Shown piece by piece: positions 1 through 7,682 of a DNA stretch of 34,406 bases. This stretch comes from Chitinophagales bacterium (GTDB lineage Bacteria; Bacteroidota; Bacteroidia; Chitinophagales; Chitinophagaceae). The stretch covers positions 1 through 34,406 of the forward strand of contig JAATGQ010000099.1 of assembly GCA_015654595.1 (NCBI GenBank), read 5' to 3'. The notes under the pieces were generated by a model. That model was given only the letters and a program-made list of their open reading frames with translations. It was not told the origin of the DNA and searched no databases. Within the stretch, counting starts at the first letter, position 1. Every line of letters starts with the position of its first letter. The translations under genes were made by a program, and so were the position numbers.

Positions 1-1520
1 AAGAGAAAACCATCCAGCTGCTCGCCAAAGTATTCGACCATGTCATTGCGTTCGAACTCGCCGTGTACCAGTACGTCGAGATCAAGCTCTTCCTGGAGAC
101 GGATGGTATCGATCGTCGCCTGTTCGATCGCTTTTTCGTATTGTTCAACGGTCAGCTCGCCTTTCTTCAGCTTTGCACGCAGCTGGCGGATATCGTCAGT
201 CTGCGGAAAGGAGCCGATCGTAGTCGTCGGGAAGGCGGGAAGTTTGAAGAGCTGATGCTGCAGCTTCTGACGAACAGGGAACTCACTTTTGCGCTGGCTG
301 TCGGCGGCTGTAATAGCGGCTACACGGGATTTTACGACTTGCCGGTGAACCTTTTGAGAAGTCCTTCTGCTTTCGATTGCCTTCTTATTGACCTGTAGTA
401 AAGTGTCGTTGCCATCCAGGATCTGTTTCAGCTCGCTGACCTCCTTCAGCTTTTGTTTGGCAAAGGCCATCCAGTTCTTTATCTCAGGATCGATAGCGGT
501 CTCCAGGTCGAGATCGATGGGGCTGTGCAGCAGAGAACAGGAAGGAGCAATGAGCACACGATCCGCTCCTAATTGTTTTATCGCTTTGTGGATGTGGGCG
601 AGTGATTTTTCGTAGTCGTTCTTCCAGACGTTACGGCCATCGACCACACCGAGAGAGAGTTGTAGATTCGCGGGGATCAGCGACAGCACTTCGTCGAGCT
701 GCTCAGGAGCGCGGACCAGGTCGATGTGAAGGGCCGCGACCGGAAGACTTACCGCCAGCTGGGCGTTGTCGAGCAGTCCTTCAAAATAAGTAGCCACCAA
801 GATCTTGATACCGCTAACACCAGCGGCGATCGCCTTGTAGGCAGACTGGAAGGCTTCTTTGTCTTTCTTCGAAAGGTCAAGAGCGAGGCAGGGTTCATCC
901 AACTGTATCCATTCGGCGCCTTGTTGTTGGAGACGGTTGATGATATCGATATAGACCGGTACGAGTTTGTCGATGAGGGCTATGCGCTCGAAGCCCTGGG
1001 CTTTTTCTTTGCCGAGCAGCAGATAGGTCACAGGACCTATCAAGACCGGTTTGGCTTTGTTTCCGAGCAACTCTCTGGCACTTTTGTAGTCGGAAAAGAT
1101 CTTCTCGCTGGAAATCCTGAATTCCTGGTTGGCTGTGAACTCCGGAACGATGTAATGATAGTTGGTGTCCAGCCATTTGGTCATTTCCATGGCGGTGATA
1201 TCGAGGCCCTCTTTCTGATAACCGCGAGCCATCGCAAAATAAAGCTCGAGCTCCCCTTTGGATTGGACGGGCGCATACCGCTGAGGGATCACACCAAGGA
1301 GAATGCTGGTGTCCAACGTAGTGTCATAAAAACTGAAATCGTTGCAGGGAATGAGATCAAGACCGGCCTCCAGCTGGGTTTTCCAGTTGTCTTCCTTGAT
1401 CTTGCGGGCTACGTGATGCAATTCGTCCCCGTCGATCTTACCTGCCCAATACTGCTCACATGCCTTTTTGAGTTCTCTTCGGCCGCCAATACGCGGGTAG
1501 CCCAGATTTTGCGTTAGCAT
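1..1520 (-). CDS. metE: B12-independent methionine synthase MetE (5' part; runs off the window)
   Basis: Cobalamin-independent methionine synthase transfers the methyl group of 5-methyltetrahydropteroyl-triglutamate to homocysteine in the cytoplasm. About 506 codons are visible, read on the minus strand from the ATG at 1520; the family is usually about 750-770 residues, so roughly the last third lies outside the window. Visible hallmarks are the opening NLGYPRIGGRRELKKA, the TNYHYIVPEF segment, LGVVDGRNVWKND, APSCSLLHSPIDLD, and the start of the catalytic C-terminal barrel with PTTTIGSFPQT and VLVHGEFERNDMVEYFGE. The zinc ligands would lie beyond the window edge. A cobalamin riboswitch lies about 30 nt upstream of the start codon, the classical arrangement in which B12 shuts off metE because the B12-dependent enzyme MetH can take over. 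A shortened paralogue lies directly upstream on the same strand. Identity is very secure; intactness of the 3' end cannot be judged. Confidence 0.97.
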   Translation of the reverse strand, partial: MLTQNLGYPRIGGRRELKKACEQYWAGKIDGDELHHVARKIKEDNWKTQLEAGLDLIPCNDFSFYDTTLDTSILLGVIPQRYAPVQSKGELELYFAMARGYQKEGLDITAMEMTKWLDTNYHYIVPEFTANQEFRISSEKIFSDYKSARELLGNKAKPVLIGPVTYLLLGKEKAQGFERIALIDKLVPVYIDIINRLQQQGAEWIQLDEPCLALDLSKKDKEAFQSAYKAIAAGVSGIKILVATYFEGLLDNAQLAVSLPVAALHIDLVRAPEQLDEVLSLIPANLQLSLGVVDGRNVWKNDYEKSLAHIHKAIKQLGADRVLIAPSCSLLHSPIDLDLETAIDPEIKNWMAFAKQKLKEVSELKQILDGNDTLLQVNKKAIESRRTSQKVHRQVVKSRVAAITAADSQRKSEFPVRQKLQHQLFKLPAFPTTTIGSFPQTDDIRQLRAKLKKGELTVEQYEKAIEQATIDTIRLQEELDLDVLVHGEFERNDMVEYFGEQLDGFL

Positions 1521-1550
1521 TTTCTTTTGAGTTTAATGATGAATGTAGAT

Positions 1551-1722
1551 GGTCAAGGCAGGTCTCCTGACTTATAACATTCCTGCCGTCCTTCCCATCA
1601 TGCCGGGGCAATGACAGTGGACATTGTTGGCAGAAACTTTTTAGGTTACTTACAGTTGCGCGACAGCCCATGATTTACACATGGTTCCCTATTAATTCTG
1701 ACTTTCGTCAAAAACCTTTTCC
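1551..1722 (-). promoter_or_regulatory. Cobalamin riboswitch of metE
   Basis: Read on the minus strand this leader carries the cobalamin aptamer in order: a 5' GGT arm, a small P2-type hairpin (TTTTGAC/GTCAGAA), TTAATAGGGAA, a GTGTAAATC segment, a GCGCAACTGTAA core, the CCACTG element, a GGGAAGG segment and the B12-box-like AAGTCAGGAGACCTGCC. It ends about 30 nt before the metE start codon. No clear terminator hairpin separates it from the ATG, so control could be at translation initiation; that is inference. A near-identical core precedes the paralogue at 3671. Confidence 0.95.
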
Positions 1723-1749
1723 ATTTTATCGTTATAACAAAGATTAAGG

Positions 1750-1757
1750 CAAATGTA
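1750..1757 (-). promoter_or_regulatory. Candidate -7 box of the metE riboswitch transcript
   Basis: On the minus strand TACATTTG matches the Bacteroidota -7 consensus TAnnTTTG exactly. A start about 7 nt downstream would begin the transcript just ahead of the riboswitch. No good -33 TTG is visible at the expected distance, so the call is tentative. Confidence 0.4.
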
Positions 1758-1841
1758 TCTTTTGTAGTTTTATTTTCTTTGAAAATGAATAATTTTAGAA
1801 TAAAACACTTTCGTTGTTTGTTTTTGTAGGACATTCGACTT

Positions 1842-3671
1842 TCAGGAGGGATGAATTAACGCGCTGTCAGCAAATTGTTCTACGAGCCCGGCAGCACTGG
1901 TGCAAATACGAAACGCGCGAACGGCCCAGTTGAAATATTCTTCCCAGTTCTCTTTCCTGAGTGGCAGTCCTTCGCGTATCGCTGGTTCATCGATTGGTTT
2001 GACGCGTATTCCGGCTTTTTCGAGAGCGGCGATCTCATCGCGTATGGCCAGCGCAATTTGTGTGCAGGTTTCTTTGCGGGTCTGGTCGTTACGGACAAAA
2101 GACCTTTGCAGGATGTAGAGAGGGCTGGTCTGCGCAAAGTCTGACTCGCCCGCAGGCGTGTCCGCTGGTCGAAAAACGTCTCCAAAGAGGATAGGTGGTT
2201 TGACACAGTTGCTACCATGGCTTTGTATCCAGCCGTTGTCGGTAAAAGTGAACCCTTCCAGCCGTCTGACAATATACCCGAGCTTATTATGGCGTTCGAA
2301 CTCGTCCGGGATCAATCCGTCGAGCCCGATCGTCTCCGGCTGGCGATCTCTGAGCAGTTTTAAGGAACTTTGACGGCTGGCATCTTTTTCGATGATCCCG
2401 GCGACCCGCATCTTTACTGCCGGTTGGTGAACAAGCGAGGAGGTGCGGCGGCTATTGAGGGCCGCAATATTATCCTGCCATAGCCGATCCGTCCAGGGGG
2501 AGAATTGATGCAAAGCCAGTATGCGAAGGGCAGCGACTTCATGGATCTTTTGTTTTGCAAACGCCATCCATTCTTTTAGGGCTGGTTCTAATCCCGACTC
2601 CAGGTCCAGATCGCAGGGACAGTGTAACAAAGAGCAGGAGGGGGCGATCCAAAGGCGGTCGTTGCCGAATCTGTCTGCCGCTTTTTTGATCAGGTGCATG
2701 CTTTGCTGAAAATCGTTCTTCCAGATATTACGCCCGTCTACGACACCGAGAGAAAGTTTTGTCGTGGATGTTTCGGCAAAGGAAGTTTCCAGGATATCTT
2801 CCAGCTGCATGGAGCAGCATACAAGGTCGAGATGGATGGTTCCCACCGGAAGGGTAAGCACCATCGACAGGTTCTCGCCATAGCATTCGAAATAGCTGGC
2901 GAGAAGAATATGGGTATCGGGAAACAGAGTGTTAAAGGCGTTGTACGTCTCGGTGTAAGCTCCTCGTTCGACGTCGGTGAGATCCAGAGAAAGACAAGGT
3001 TCGTCCAGTTGTATATATCGGGCGCCGGCTTTTACAAGCTCGTCGATTATTTCGAAGTAGGCAGGGAGCAGTCCGGGCAGCAATTCCAGCCGGTGGAATC
3101 CTGCTTCCTTTTCTTTGCCCAGCAGTAAATAGGATACAGGACCCAGCAAAACGGGCTTAGCATTGATTCCCGCAGCTTTTGCTTCCAGGTATTCGTTGAG
3201 TATTTTTTTACTACCCACACGGAAGGCTTGGCTGGCTGTGAATTCCGGGACGATATAGTGATAGTTCGTGTCGAACCATTTTGCCGTTGCCATCGGAACG
3301 ATATCTGAATAGCCCCGGGCCATCGCAAAGAGAAGATCGAGTTCGTGACAGGCCGACATCTGCTCATGGCCGACCGACGTCTGTCCGTGATCGGCAAACA
3401 TCCGCTCATAACCGACCAACGTCTGAAAGCGTTCGGGAACTGCTCCTGCCATCAGACTCGTATCCAATACCTGGTCGTAGAAAGAAAAGTCCCCAACGGG
3501 AACCAGGTCGATGCCAGCCGCCTGCTGCAGCTTCCAGTTTTGAACCCGTATCGATTGGCCGACAGCGCTCAGCTCTTCTATCGAAGCTTTGCCAGACCAG
3601 TAGGACTCGACGGCCGTTGAAAGTTCACGTTGATTCCCGATCCTCGGGTAACCCAGGTTGTGTGTTTGCAT
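1842..3671 (-). CDS. Shortened MetE paralogue lacking the zinc-site region
   Basis: This 609-residue protein is clearly a MetE homologue: it opens with NLGYPRIGNQREL and has TNYHYIVPEFT, LGVVDGRNIWKND, APSCSLLHCPCDLD, a near-complete N-terminal barrel, and pieces of the catalytic barrel such as GWIQSHGSNCVKPPI and IDEPAIREGLPLRKENW. Compared with known MetE it is damaged at several points without losing frame. The PTTTIGSFPQT strand and following helices are missing, VLVHGE is replaced by GLIPDE, the MLTGPVT stretch is gone, and the protein ends soon after AVRAFRI. In family MetE the zinc ligands (His641, Cys643, Glu665, Cys726 in E. coli) all come after that point, so none is present. Residues 84-111 are four copies of a 7-residue repeat. 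It has its own cobalamin riboswitch upstream and sits directly ahead of metE. It is probably not a methionine synthase; a decaying duplicate or a non-catalytic protein are both possible. Confidence 0.9.
   Translation of the reverse strand: MQTHNLGYPRIGNQRELSTAVESYWSGKASIEELSAVGQSIRVQNWKLQQAAGIDLVPVGDFSFYDQVLDTSLMAGAVPERFQTLVGYERMFADHGQTSVGHEQMSACHELDLLFAMARGYSDIVPMATAKWFDTNYHYIVPEFTASQAFRVGSKKILNEYLEAKAAGINAKPVLLGPVSYLLLGKEKEAGFHRLELLPGLLPAYFEIIDELVKAGARYIQLDEPCLSLDLTDVERGAYTETYNAFNTLFPDTHILLASYFECYGENLSMVLTLPVGTIHLDLVCCSMQLEDILETSFAETSTTKLSLGVVDGRNIWKNDFQQSMHLIKKAADRFGNDRLWIAPSCSLLHCPCDLDLESGLEPALKEWMAFAKQKIHEVAALRILALHQFSPWTDRLWQDNIAALNSRRTSSLVHQPAVKMRVAGIIEKDASRQSSLKLLRDRQPETIGLDGLIPDEFERHNKLGYIVRRLEGFTFTDNGWIQSHGSNCVKPPILFGDVFRPADTPAGESDFAQTSPLYILQRSFVRNDQTRKETCTQIALAIRDEIAALEKAGIRVKPIDEPAIREGLPLRKENWEEYFNWAVRAFRICTSAAGLVEQFADSALIHPS
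3339..3422 (-). repeat. 21-bp tandem repeat (4 units) inside the MetE paralogue
   Basis: Four degenerate 21-bp units encode TLVGYER, MFADHGQ, TSVGHEQ and MSACHEL at residues 84-111. The normal MetE at 1-1520 has only about 10 residues at this place, between VIPQRY and LELYFAMARGY, so the repeat is an in-frame expansion specific to this copy. Confidence 0.8.
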
Positions 3672-3849
3672 TTGTCGTTTTAATCAGGTGATTGCCTTAA
3701 ACCTCTGCTAAATCACACAATACTATGTTGGAAGAATCGGGTTGACGTGAACGATGCCCGGACGGGACAGGCCTGTTGGGCACAGGTATCCGGAGGAAAA
3801 ATGCATCGAACGACAAACGGCTTCATCCGCGAAAGCATTGTCATATACG

Positions 3850-4016
3850 ATGCAGGCAGGTCTCCTGACTTGTAACATTTTTGCCATCCTTCCCGCCTCG
3901 TAAAAGGCAGTGGACAACGCGGGCAAAAACTGGTATGTTACTTACAGTTGCGGGACAGCTTGTGATTTTCACACAATTCCCTATTAACCCCGGGCGTAAA
4001 CCGGGGACCTACACCA
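3850..4016 (-). promoter_or_regulatory. Cobalamin riboswitch of the MetE paralogue
   Basis: On the minus strand: a 5' GTAGGTC arm that can pair with the distal GACCTGC (P1), a strong P2 hairpin (CCCCGG/CCGGGG at 3988-4006), TTAATAGGGAA, GTGTGAAAATC, the CCGCAACTGTAAGTAAC core, CCACTG, GGGAAGG and AAGTCAGGAGACCTGCC. All conserved blocks of the cobalamin class are present. About 180 nt separate its 3' end from the start codon at 3671, much longer than for the neighbouring metE; that stretch includes a perfect 10-bp palindrome (ACAGGCCTGT) and no credible gene. Confidence 0.95.
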
Positions 4017-4065
4017 TTGATAAAAGATAAAGAAAGAGCTTGGCCGCTAAGATACAATAAAATGA

Positions 4066-4965
4066 TCAGACTGGTTTGATTGCACCTTTGACGATGCAGG
4101 GATAGCTGGCGCCTTTACCCGGTGGCTGCGGGGCTACGATAGTTACGAAACCCGGTGCCACGCGGGGTTTCTGTGGCTGGGACGGGCGAGGGCCAGGAGG
4201 CAGGACCGCGACGCCGCGCTTTGCAGCAGGAGCCGAAACTTGCTGTTCGACAACGCCGCGCTTTGCAGCAGAAGCCGAAACTTGCCGATCGACACCACCC
4301 CGCTTTGCGCCATTACCGGCAATGGCTTGCTCACCCGCGCTCCGTTTCGCTGCGGAATCAGCAGGCAGTTGCCTGGAGGCAACGCGCTTCGCGACATCTG
4401 CAGTACCAGCGCTCACGCCAACAGGCTGCGCCACCGGAATCATGATCGAGGCCCTTCTCGACAAGAATGACATCCCAAGCGAAAAGGTCACGCCGATGAG
4501 CATGCTCCCATGCAGGTGATACACGACGGGATAAAACCAGGGTAACTGTAAGTCGGCCCGGAGGCCAAACGAGTCAAGACCATTATATACGCCCTTCGGC
4601 AGCTGATCACCCAGCAGCATAAACAGACCGCCGCCCGCCAGAATGCTCATCAGCAGCACCCACCATGCGGTAAAGACAGCCCCTGCCTTTTTCAGGAACA
4701 ACTGCCCCGGCTGGGGATGATAACGCGTCACGTCAGGACTGATCGCAACCAGGTAACCCGCCGTCAGCAGAACGCCGACCGGCAGCCAGTCGATGACCGG
4801 CAGCCGCAACGGGATATCCAGGAAGACAAGCATGGGCTGAACGCTTCCCAGCGCGCCGCACCAGGGCACAAAACGGGCAACCCAGTATTGTTCCATCAGG
4901 ATGCAAAGCAGCATCAGTAAAATAAGGAGAAGCAAGTATCCTCTCCGCCCGGACGAAGTTGTCAT
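4066..4965 (-). CDS. Membrane protein of unknown function with 14-residue repeat tail
   Basis: I do not recognise a family for this 299-residue protein. The N-terminal two-thirds has about four hydrophobic segments (near residues 10-24, 58-76, 96-118 and 144-168), consistent with a small integral inner-membrane protein. From residue 194 the chain becomes soluble, rich in Ala, Gln, Arg and Val, with four consecutive 14-residue repeats ending in AAK or GAK, followed by a proline-rich stretch (LPPGPRPSQPQKPR) and a tail with PQPPGKG. The tail is likely disordered and could sit in periplasm or cytoplasm. It is transcribed away from the membrane protein at 5028, with about 60 bp between their starts, and lies upstream of the second cobalamin riboswitch on the same strand. 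The only reasonable start is the ATG at 4965, since a long hydrophobic helix follows within ten residues. Confidence 0.75.
   Translation of the reverse strand: MTTSSGRRGYLLLLILLMLLCILMEQYWVARFVPWCGALGSVQPMLVFLDIPLRLPVIDWLPVGVLLTAGYLVAISPDVTRYHPQPGQLFLKKAGAVFTAWWVLLMSILAGGGLFMLLGDQLPKGVYNGLDSFGLRADLQLPWFYPVVYHLHGSMLIGVTFSLGMSFLSRRASIMIPVAQPVGVSAGTADVAKRVASRQLPADSAAKRSAGEQAIAGNGAKRGGVDRQVSASAAKRGVVEQQVSAPAAKRGVAVLPPGPRPSQPQKPRVAPGFVTIVAPQPPGKGASYPCIVKGAIKPV
4219..4386 (-). repeat. 42-bp tandem repeat, 4 units, coding
   Basis: Residues 194-249 of the membrane protein form four 14-residue units: RVASRQLPADSAAK, RSAGEQAIAGNGAK, RGGVDRQVSASAAK and RGVVEQQVSAPAAK, then a partial RGVA. The last two units are nearly identical in DNA as well (shared GCGCTTTGCAGCAG and GCCGAAACTTGC), pointing to recent duplication. 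Confidence 0.85.
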
Positions 4966-5027
4966 AGTAGATAGATTCGAATAAACGATTCAGGTTAAAC
5001 GACCGGGTAAAAAATATTCATGCGGGA

Positions 5028-6611
5028 ATGGGGAATAAAGGAAACCTAACGGCGGAGGAACGCGCCTTCGTATGTCCCAATTGCCAAAGAAGCGTTAAAT
5101 TCGCTGGTATGCTTTCGACACCCGGGCCTGCTGCCTCTTCACAACCGTCGACCCGTTTGCGCCTGCCAAACACCGGCAGACAATATATCCTGTTGTTTGT
5201 CCCGTTGACCCTGCTATCCTGGGTGATCTTCAAATGCTGTTATCCTTATGCGGATTATTTCACCGACTCTTACACGTATATACAGGCCGCGGCCCAGCAG
5301 GATGCGCTGAGCGTACGGCCGATCGGGTACTCGCTCTTCCTGCGGCTCATTCATATCTTTTCTTCTTCTGATACGTTCCTCGTTACGATTCAATATGCTT
5401 TGGTACAGGCGGGCTGTCTGACGCTTTTCCTGGCTATCCGGAAAATATACGCGTTGTCAAAAAGAGCAGAGTTAGCCCTTTTTGTGTTCCTGCTGATCGA
5501 TCCGACGATTCACTATCTGTGCAACTATGTTTCCAGCGACGCCCTGTTCGTAGCGCTGAGCCTTTTCTGGATCGTGGTGCTGCTGAACCTGATCCGCCGC
5601 CCGTCATGGAAGGGATTGACCTTCGAGGTGATAGTGCTGATCCTGATCTTTAACCTTCGTTTTGTGGCCTTGTTCTTTCCCGCAGTTGCCGCCATCGCCT
5701 TTTGGCTTGCTCCGCCCGCAAAGGAAAGCCGCAAACCGGGAAGCTTATTATTCAAAGTGACGGGTATCGTTCTCAGCATCGGCATACTGGTGATCGGAAC
5801 GCGCGTGATCCGGGCCATCACGATCCATGAGACGGGCGCAGCCACCTTTTCGGCCTTCAGCGGCTGGCAGATCGCCAATAATGCGCTGAATATGTATCCC
5901 TATATCCCGGTGGATACCACGGGGTTCCCCGACGCGGAAAGCAAGGAACTGTCGGGCTATGTCAAAACCTATTTCGAGACGACAGGCGCTGCACTGAAAG
6001 ACAAGACGCCGGCGGCTGTTACGGACTATATGTGGATCCGCCAGCTGCCCCTGCATAAATACATGGACGCAATACAGAGACGGGAGACCCTTTCTTATTT
6101 TATTGCCTGGCACCGGGTTTCGGTTGTCTTTAATCGTTATGGTTATTTCCTGGTGAAGAAACACCCGTTTGCTTTTGGCCGTTATTACCTGTGGCCAAGC
6201 GCCAAAGGTTTTTTTCTTCCGCCGCTGGACGTCTTTGCCGTATTCAACGAAGGCAATTCCAAAATTGATTCGGTAGCGGTAAAATGGTTTCACTATCCCA
6301 CCGACGTTCCCAAGGTCCGCTGGCCAAGGATACAGTCGACCCTGCTCGCGCCGATACCCTGGGTGGTGCTTTTGCTGAATATAATCTTTGCTGTCGTTGG
6401 GGGAATAATAAGCCTGCGATGGTGGCGAAATGGACGTCGTGCCAGCGCTGAGTACGGGTGCTTCTGGCTTGCAGCCTCCTACCTGGTCGTAAACGCCGCC
6501 TTTTCGATCTTCGCCTCGCCGACCGTATTCCGCTACGAGATCCTGCCTATCATCCTGTTGTTTGGATTTCTGATTGCCGGTGGAAGTTTGTTACGCAAGC
6601 CGCAGAGCTAA
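5028..6611 (+). CDS. Polytopic membrane protein, possibly GT-C glycosyltransferase-like
   Basis: A 527-residue protein with roughly ten hydrophobic segments between residues 50 and 520 and a large polar loop at about 285-430. The first membrane helix is followed by DYFTDSYTYIQAA and RPIGYSLFLRL; an acidic residue in the first loop and a proline-rich turn are typical of GT-C (ArnT/PMT-like) lipid-linked sugar transferases, but I see no decisive signature, so this is a suggestion. Two starts are possible: ATG 5028 gives an N-terminus with a CPNC motif, ATG 5109 starts just before the proline/serine-rich linker and removes it. The CPNC extension would be unusual for this type of protein. It is divergent from the membrane protein at 4066-4965. 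The myo-inositol oxygenase gene follows 138 bp downstream without obvious functional link. Confidence 0.75.
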   Translation: MGNKGNLTAEERAFVCPNCQRSVKFAGMLSTPGPAASSQPSTRLRLPNTGRQYILLFVPLTLLSWVIFKCCYPYADYFTDSYTYIQAAAQQDALSVRPIGYSLFLRLIHIFSSSDTFLVTIQYALVQAGCLTLFLAIRKIYALSKRAELALFVFLLIDPTIHYLCNYVSSDALFVALSLFWIVVLLNLIRRPSWKGLTFEVIVLILIFNLRFVALFFPAVAAIAFWLAPPAKESRKPGSLLFKVTGIVLSIGILVIGTRVIRAITIHETGAATFSAFSGWQIANNALNMYPYIPVDTTGFPDAESKELSGYVKTYFETTGAALKDKTPAAVTDYMWIRQLPLHKYMDAIQRRETLSYFIAWHRVSVVFNRYGYFLVKKHPFAFGRYYLWPSAKGFFLPPLDVFAVFNEGNSKIDSVAVKWFHYPTDVPKVRWPRIQSTLLAPIPWVVLLLNIIFAVVGGIISLRWWRNGRRASAEYGCFWLAASYLVVNAAFSIFASPTVFRYEILPIILLFGFLIAGGSLLRKPQS

Positions 6612-6749
6612 CAACAAGCGGTGTGCGTGGGCATCGCACTTCGGCGAGGCGCACGGGGAGGCACCTCTGCGGGGCGGGGGCTGCCATAGTTCCGCTAATT
6701 TGGTATTCCTGGCTTTTTTCGGTAACTTCCTTATCAAATTATCCTAACG

Positions 6750-7637
6750 ATGCAACCCATATCTCCGCTTTCTGCTGCCGAACAAAACCCGCTTTCATCC
6801 CTTGACGTTTGGGAAGACGACCTGTTACAACGTTATCCCGATCCGGAAGCGATCGCCAAAGGCAAGACCGCCGACGAATATAGAAATTATGAAACACCGG
6901 GGCGTGACACGGTAAGCACATTTTACCGGCTCAATCATACTTATCAAACTTATGATTTTGTACAACAGAAAAGGGCGGACTTTCTGAAATTCGATAAAAA
7001 GGAAATGTCTGTCTGGGCAGCTTTTGACTTTCTCAATCAGCTTGTCGACGACTCCGACCCTGATACGGATCTGGACCAATTCCAACATTTATTACAGACT
7101 TCGGAAGCGATCCGCGCCGACGGTCACCCTGACTGGATGGTGTTGGCGGGACTGTTTCACGATATGGGGAAAGTGCTCTGCCTCTTCGGTGAGCCGCAGT
7201 GGGCCGTCGTTGGCGATACCTTCCCGGTAGGATGTGCCTGGTCGGACAAGATCGTCTATCCGGAATATTTTCAATACAATCCCGACAAGGACGACCCGCG
7301 CTTTCAGAGCAAATACGGCGTTTATGAACCTGGTTGCGGGCTCAATAATGTTTGTCTCTCCTGGGGACACGACGAATATGTCTATCAGATGATGAAAGAC
7401 TATCTGCCTGAACCGGCCTTATATATGCTGCGCTACCACTCCTTTTATTCGCAGCATAGGGAAGGGGCTTATGATCATCTGATGGATGACCATGACCGGG
7501 AAATGTTCAAATGGGTGAAGCTGTTCAACCCTTACGATCTTTATTCCAAAAATCCAACGCCTCCCGACTGGATGGCACTGCGCCCGTATTATGAGGAGCT
7601 GGTTGGAAAATATCTGCCGGCTACGATCAGATTTTAG
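6750..7637 (+). CDS. Myo-inositol oxygenase (eukaryote-type MIOX)
   Basis: MIOX uses a mixed-valent di-iron centre and O2 to cleave myo-inositol to D-glucuronate in the cytoplasm. The 295-residue protein matches the family along its whole length, including NHTYQTYDFVQQKRADF, LVDDSDPDTDL, GEPQWAVVGDTFPVGC and KYGVYEPGCGLNNV. All six iron ligands can be placed: H113 (QHLLQTSEAIR), H137 and D138 (GLFHDMGK), H207 (SWGHDEY), H230 (LRYHSFY) and D263 (FNPYDLYSK). Length is close to the roughly 285 residues of the animal enzyme. No inositol dehydrogenase, transporter or uronate isomerase lies nearby, so it appears to act with enzymes encoded elsewhere. The start at 6750 is the first ATG and leaves a normal N-terminal extension before the YETPGRDTV segment. 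Confidence 0.96.
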   Translation: MQPISPLSAAEQNPLSSLDVWEDDLLQRYPDPEAIAKGKTADEYRNYETPGRDTVSTFYRLNHTYQTYDFVQQKRADFLKFDKKEMSVWAAFDFLNQLVDDSDPDTDLDQFQHLLQTSEAIRADGHPDWMVLAGLFHDMGKVLCLFGEPQWAVVGDTFPVGCAWSDKIVYPEYFQYNPDKDDPRFQSKYGVYEPGCGLNNVCLSWGHDEYVYQMMKDYLPEPALYMLRYHSFYSQHREGAYDHLMDDHDREMFKWVKLFNPYDLYSKNPTPPDWMALRPYYEELVGKYLPATIRF

Positions 7638-7682
7638 TGGGCTTCACCACCGACCTGGCACGCGCGGGAGCTGCGGCAGCCA

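Noticed and set aside
3723..3926. Small minus-strand gene between riboswitch and MetE paralogue
   Set aside because: It overlaps the conserved riboswitch sequence and has no recognisable protein features.
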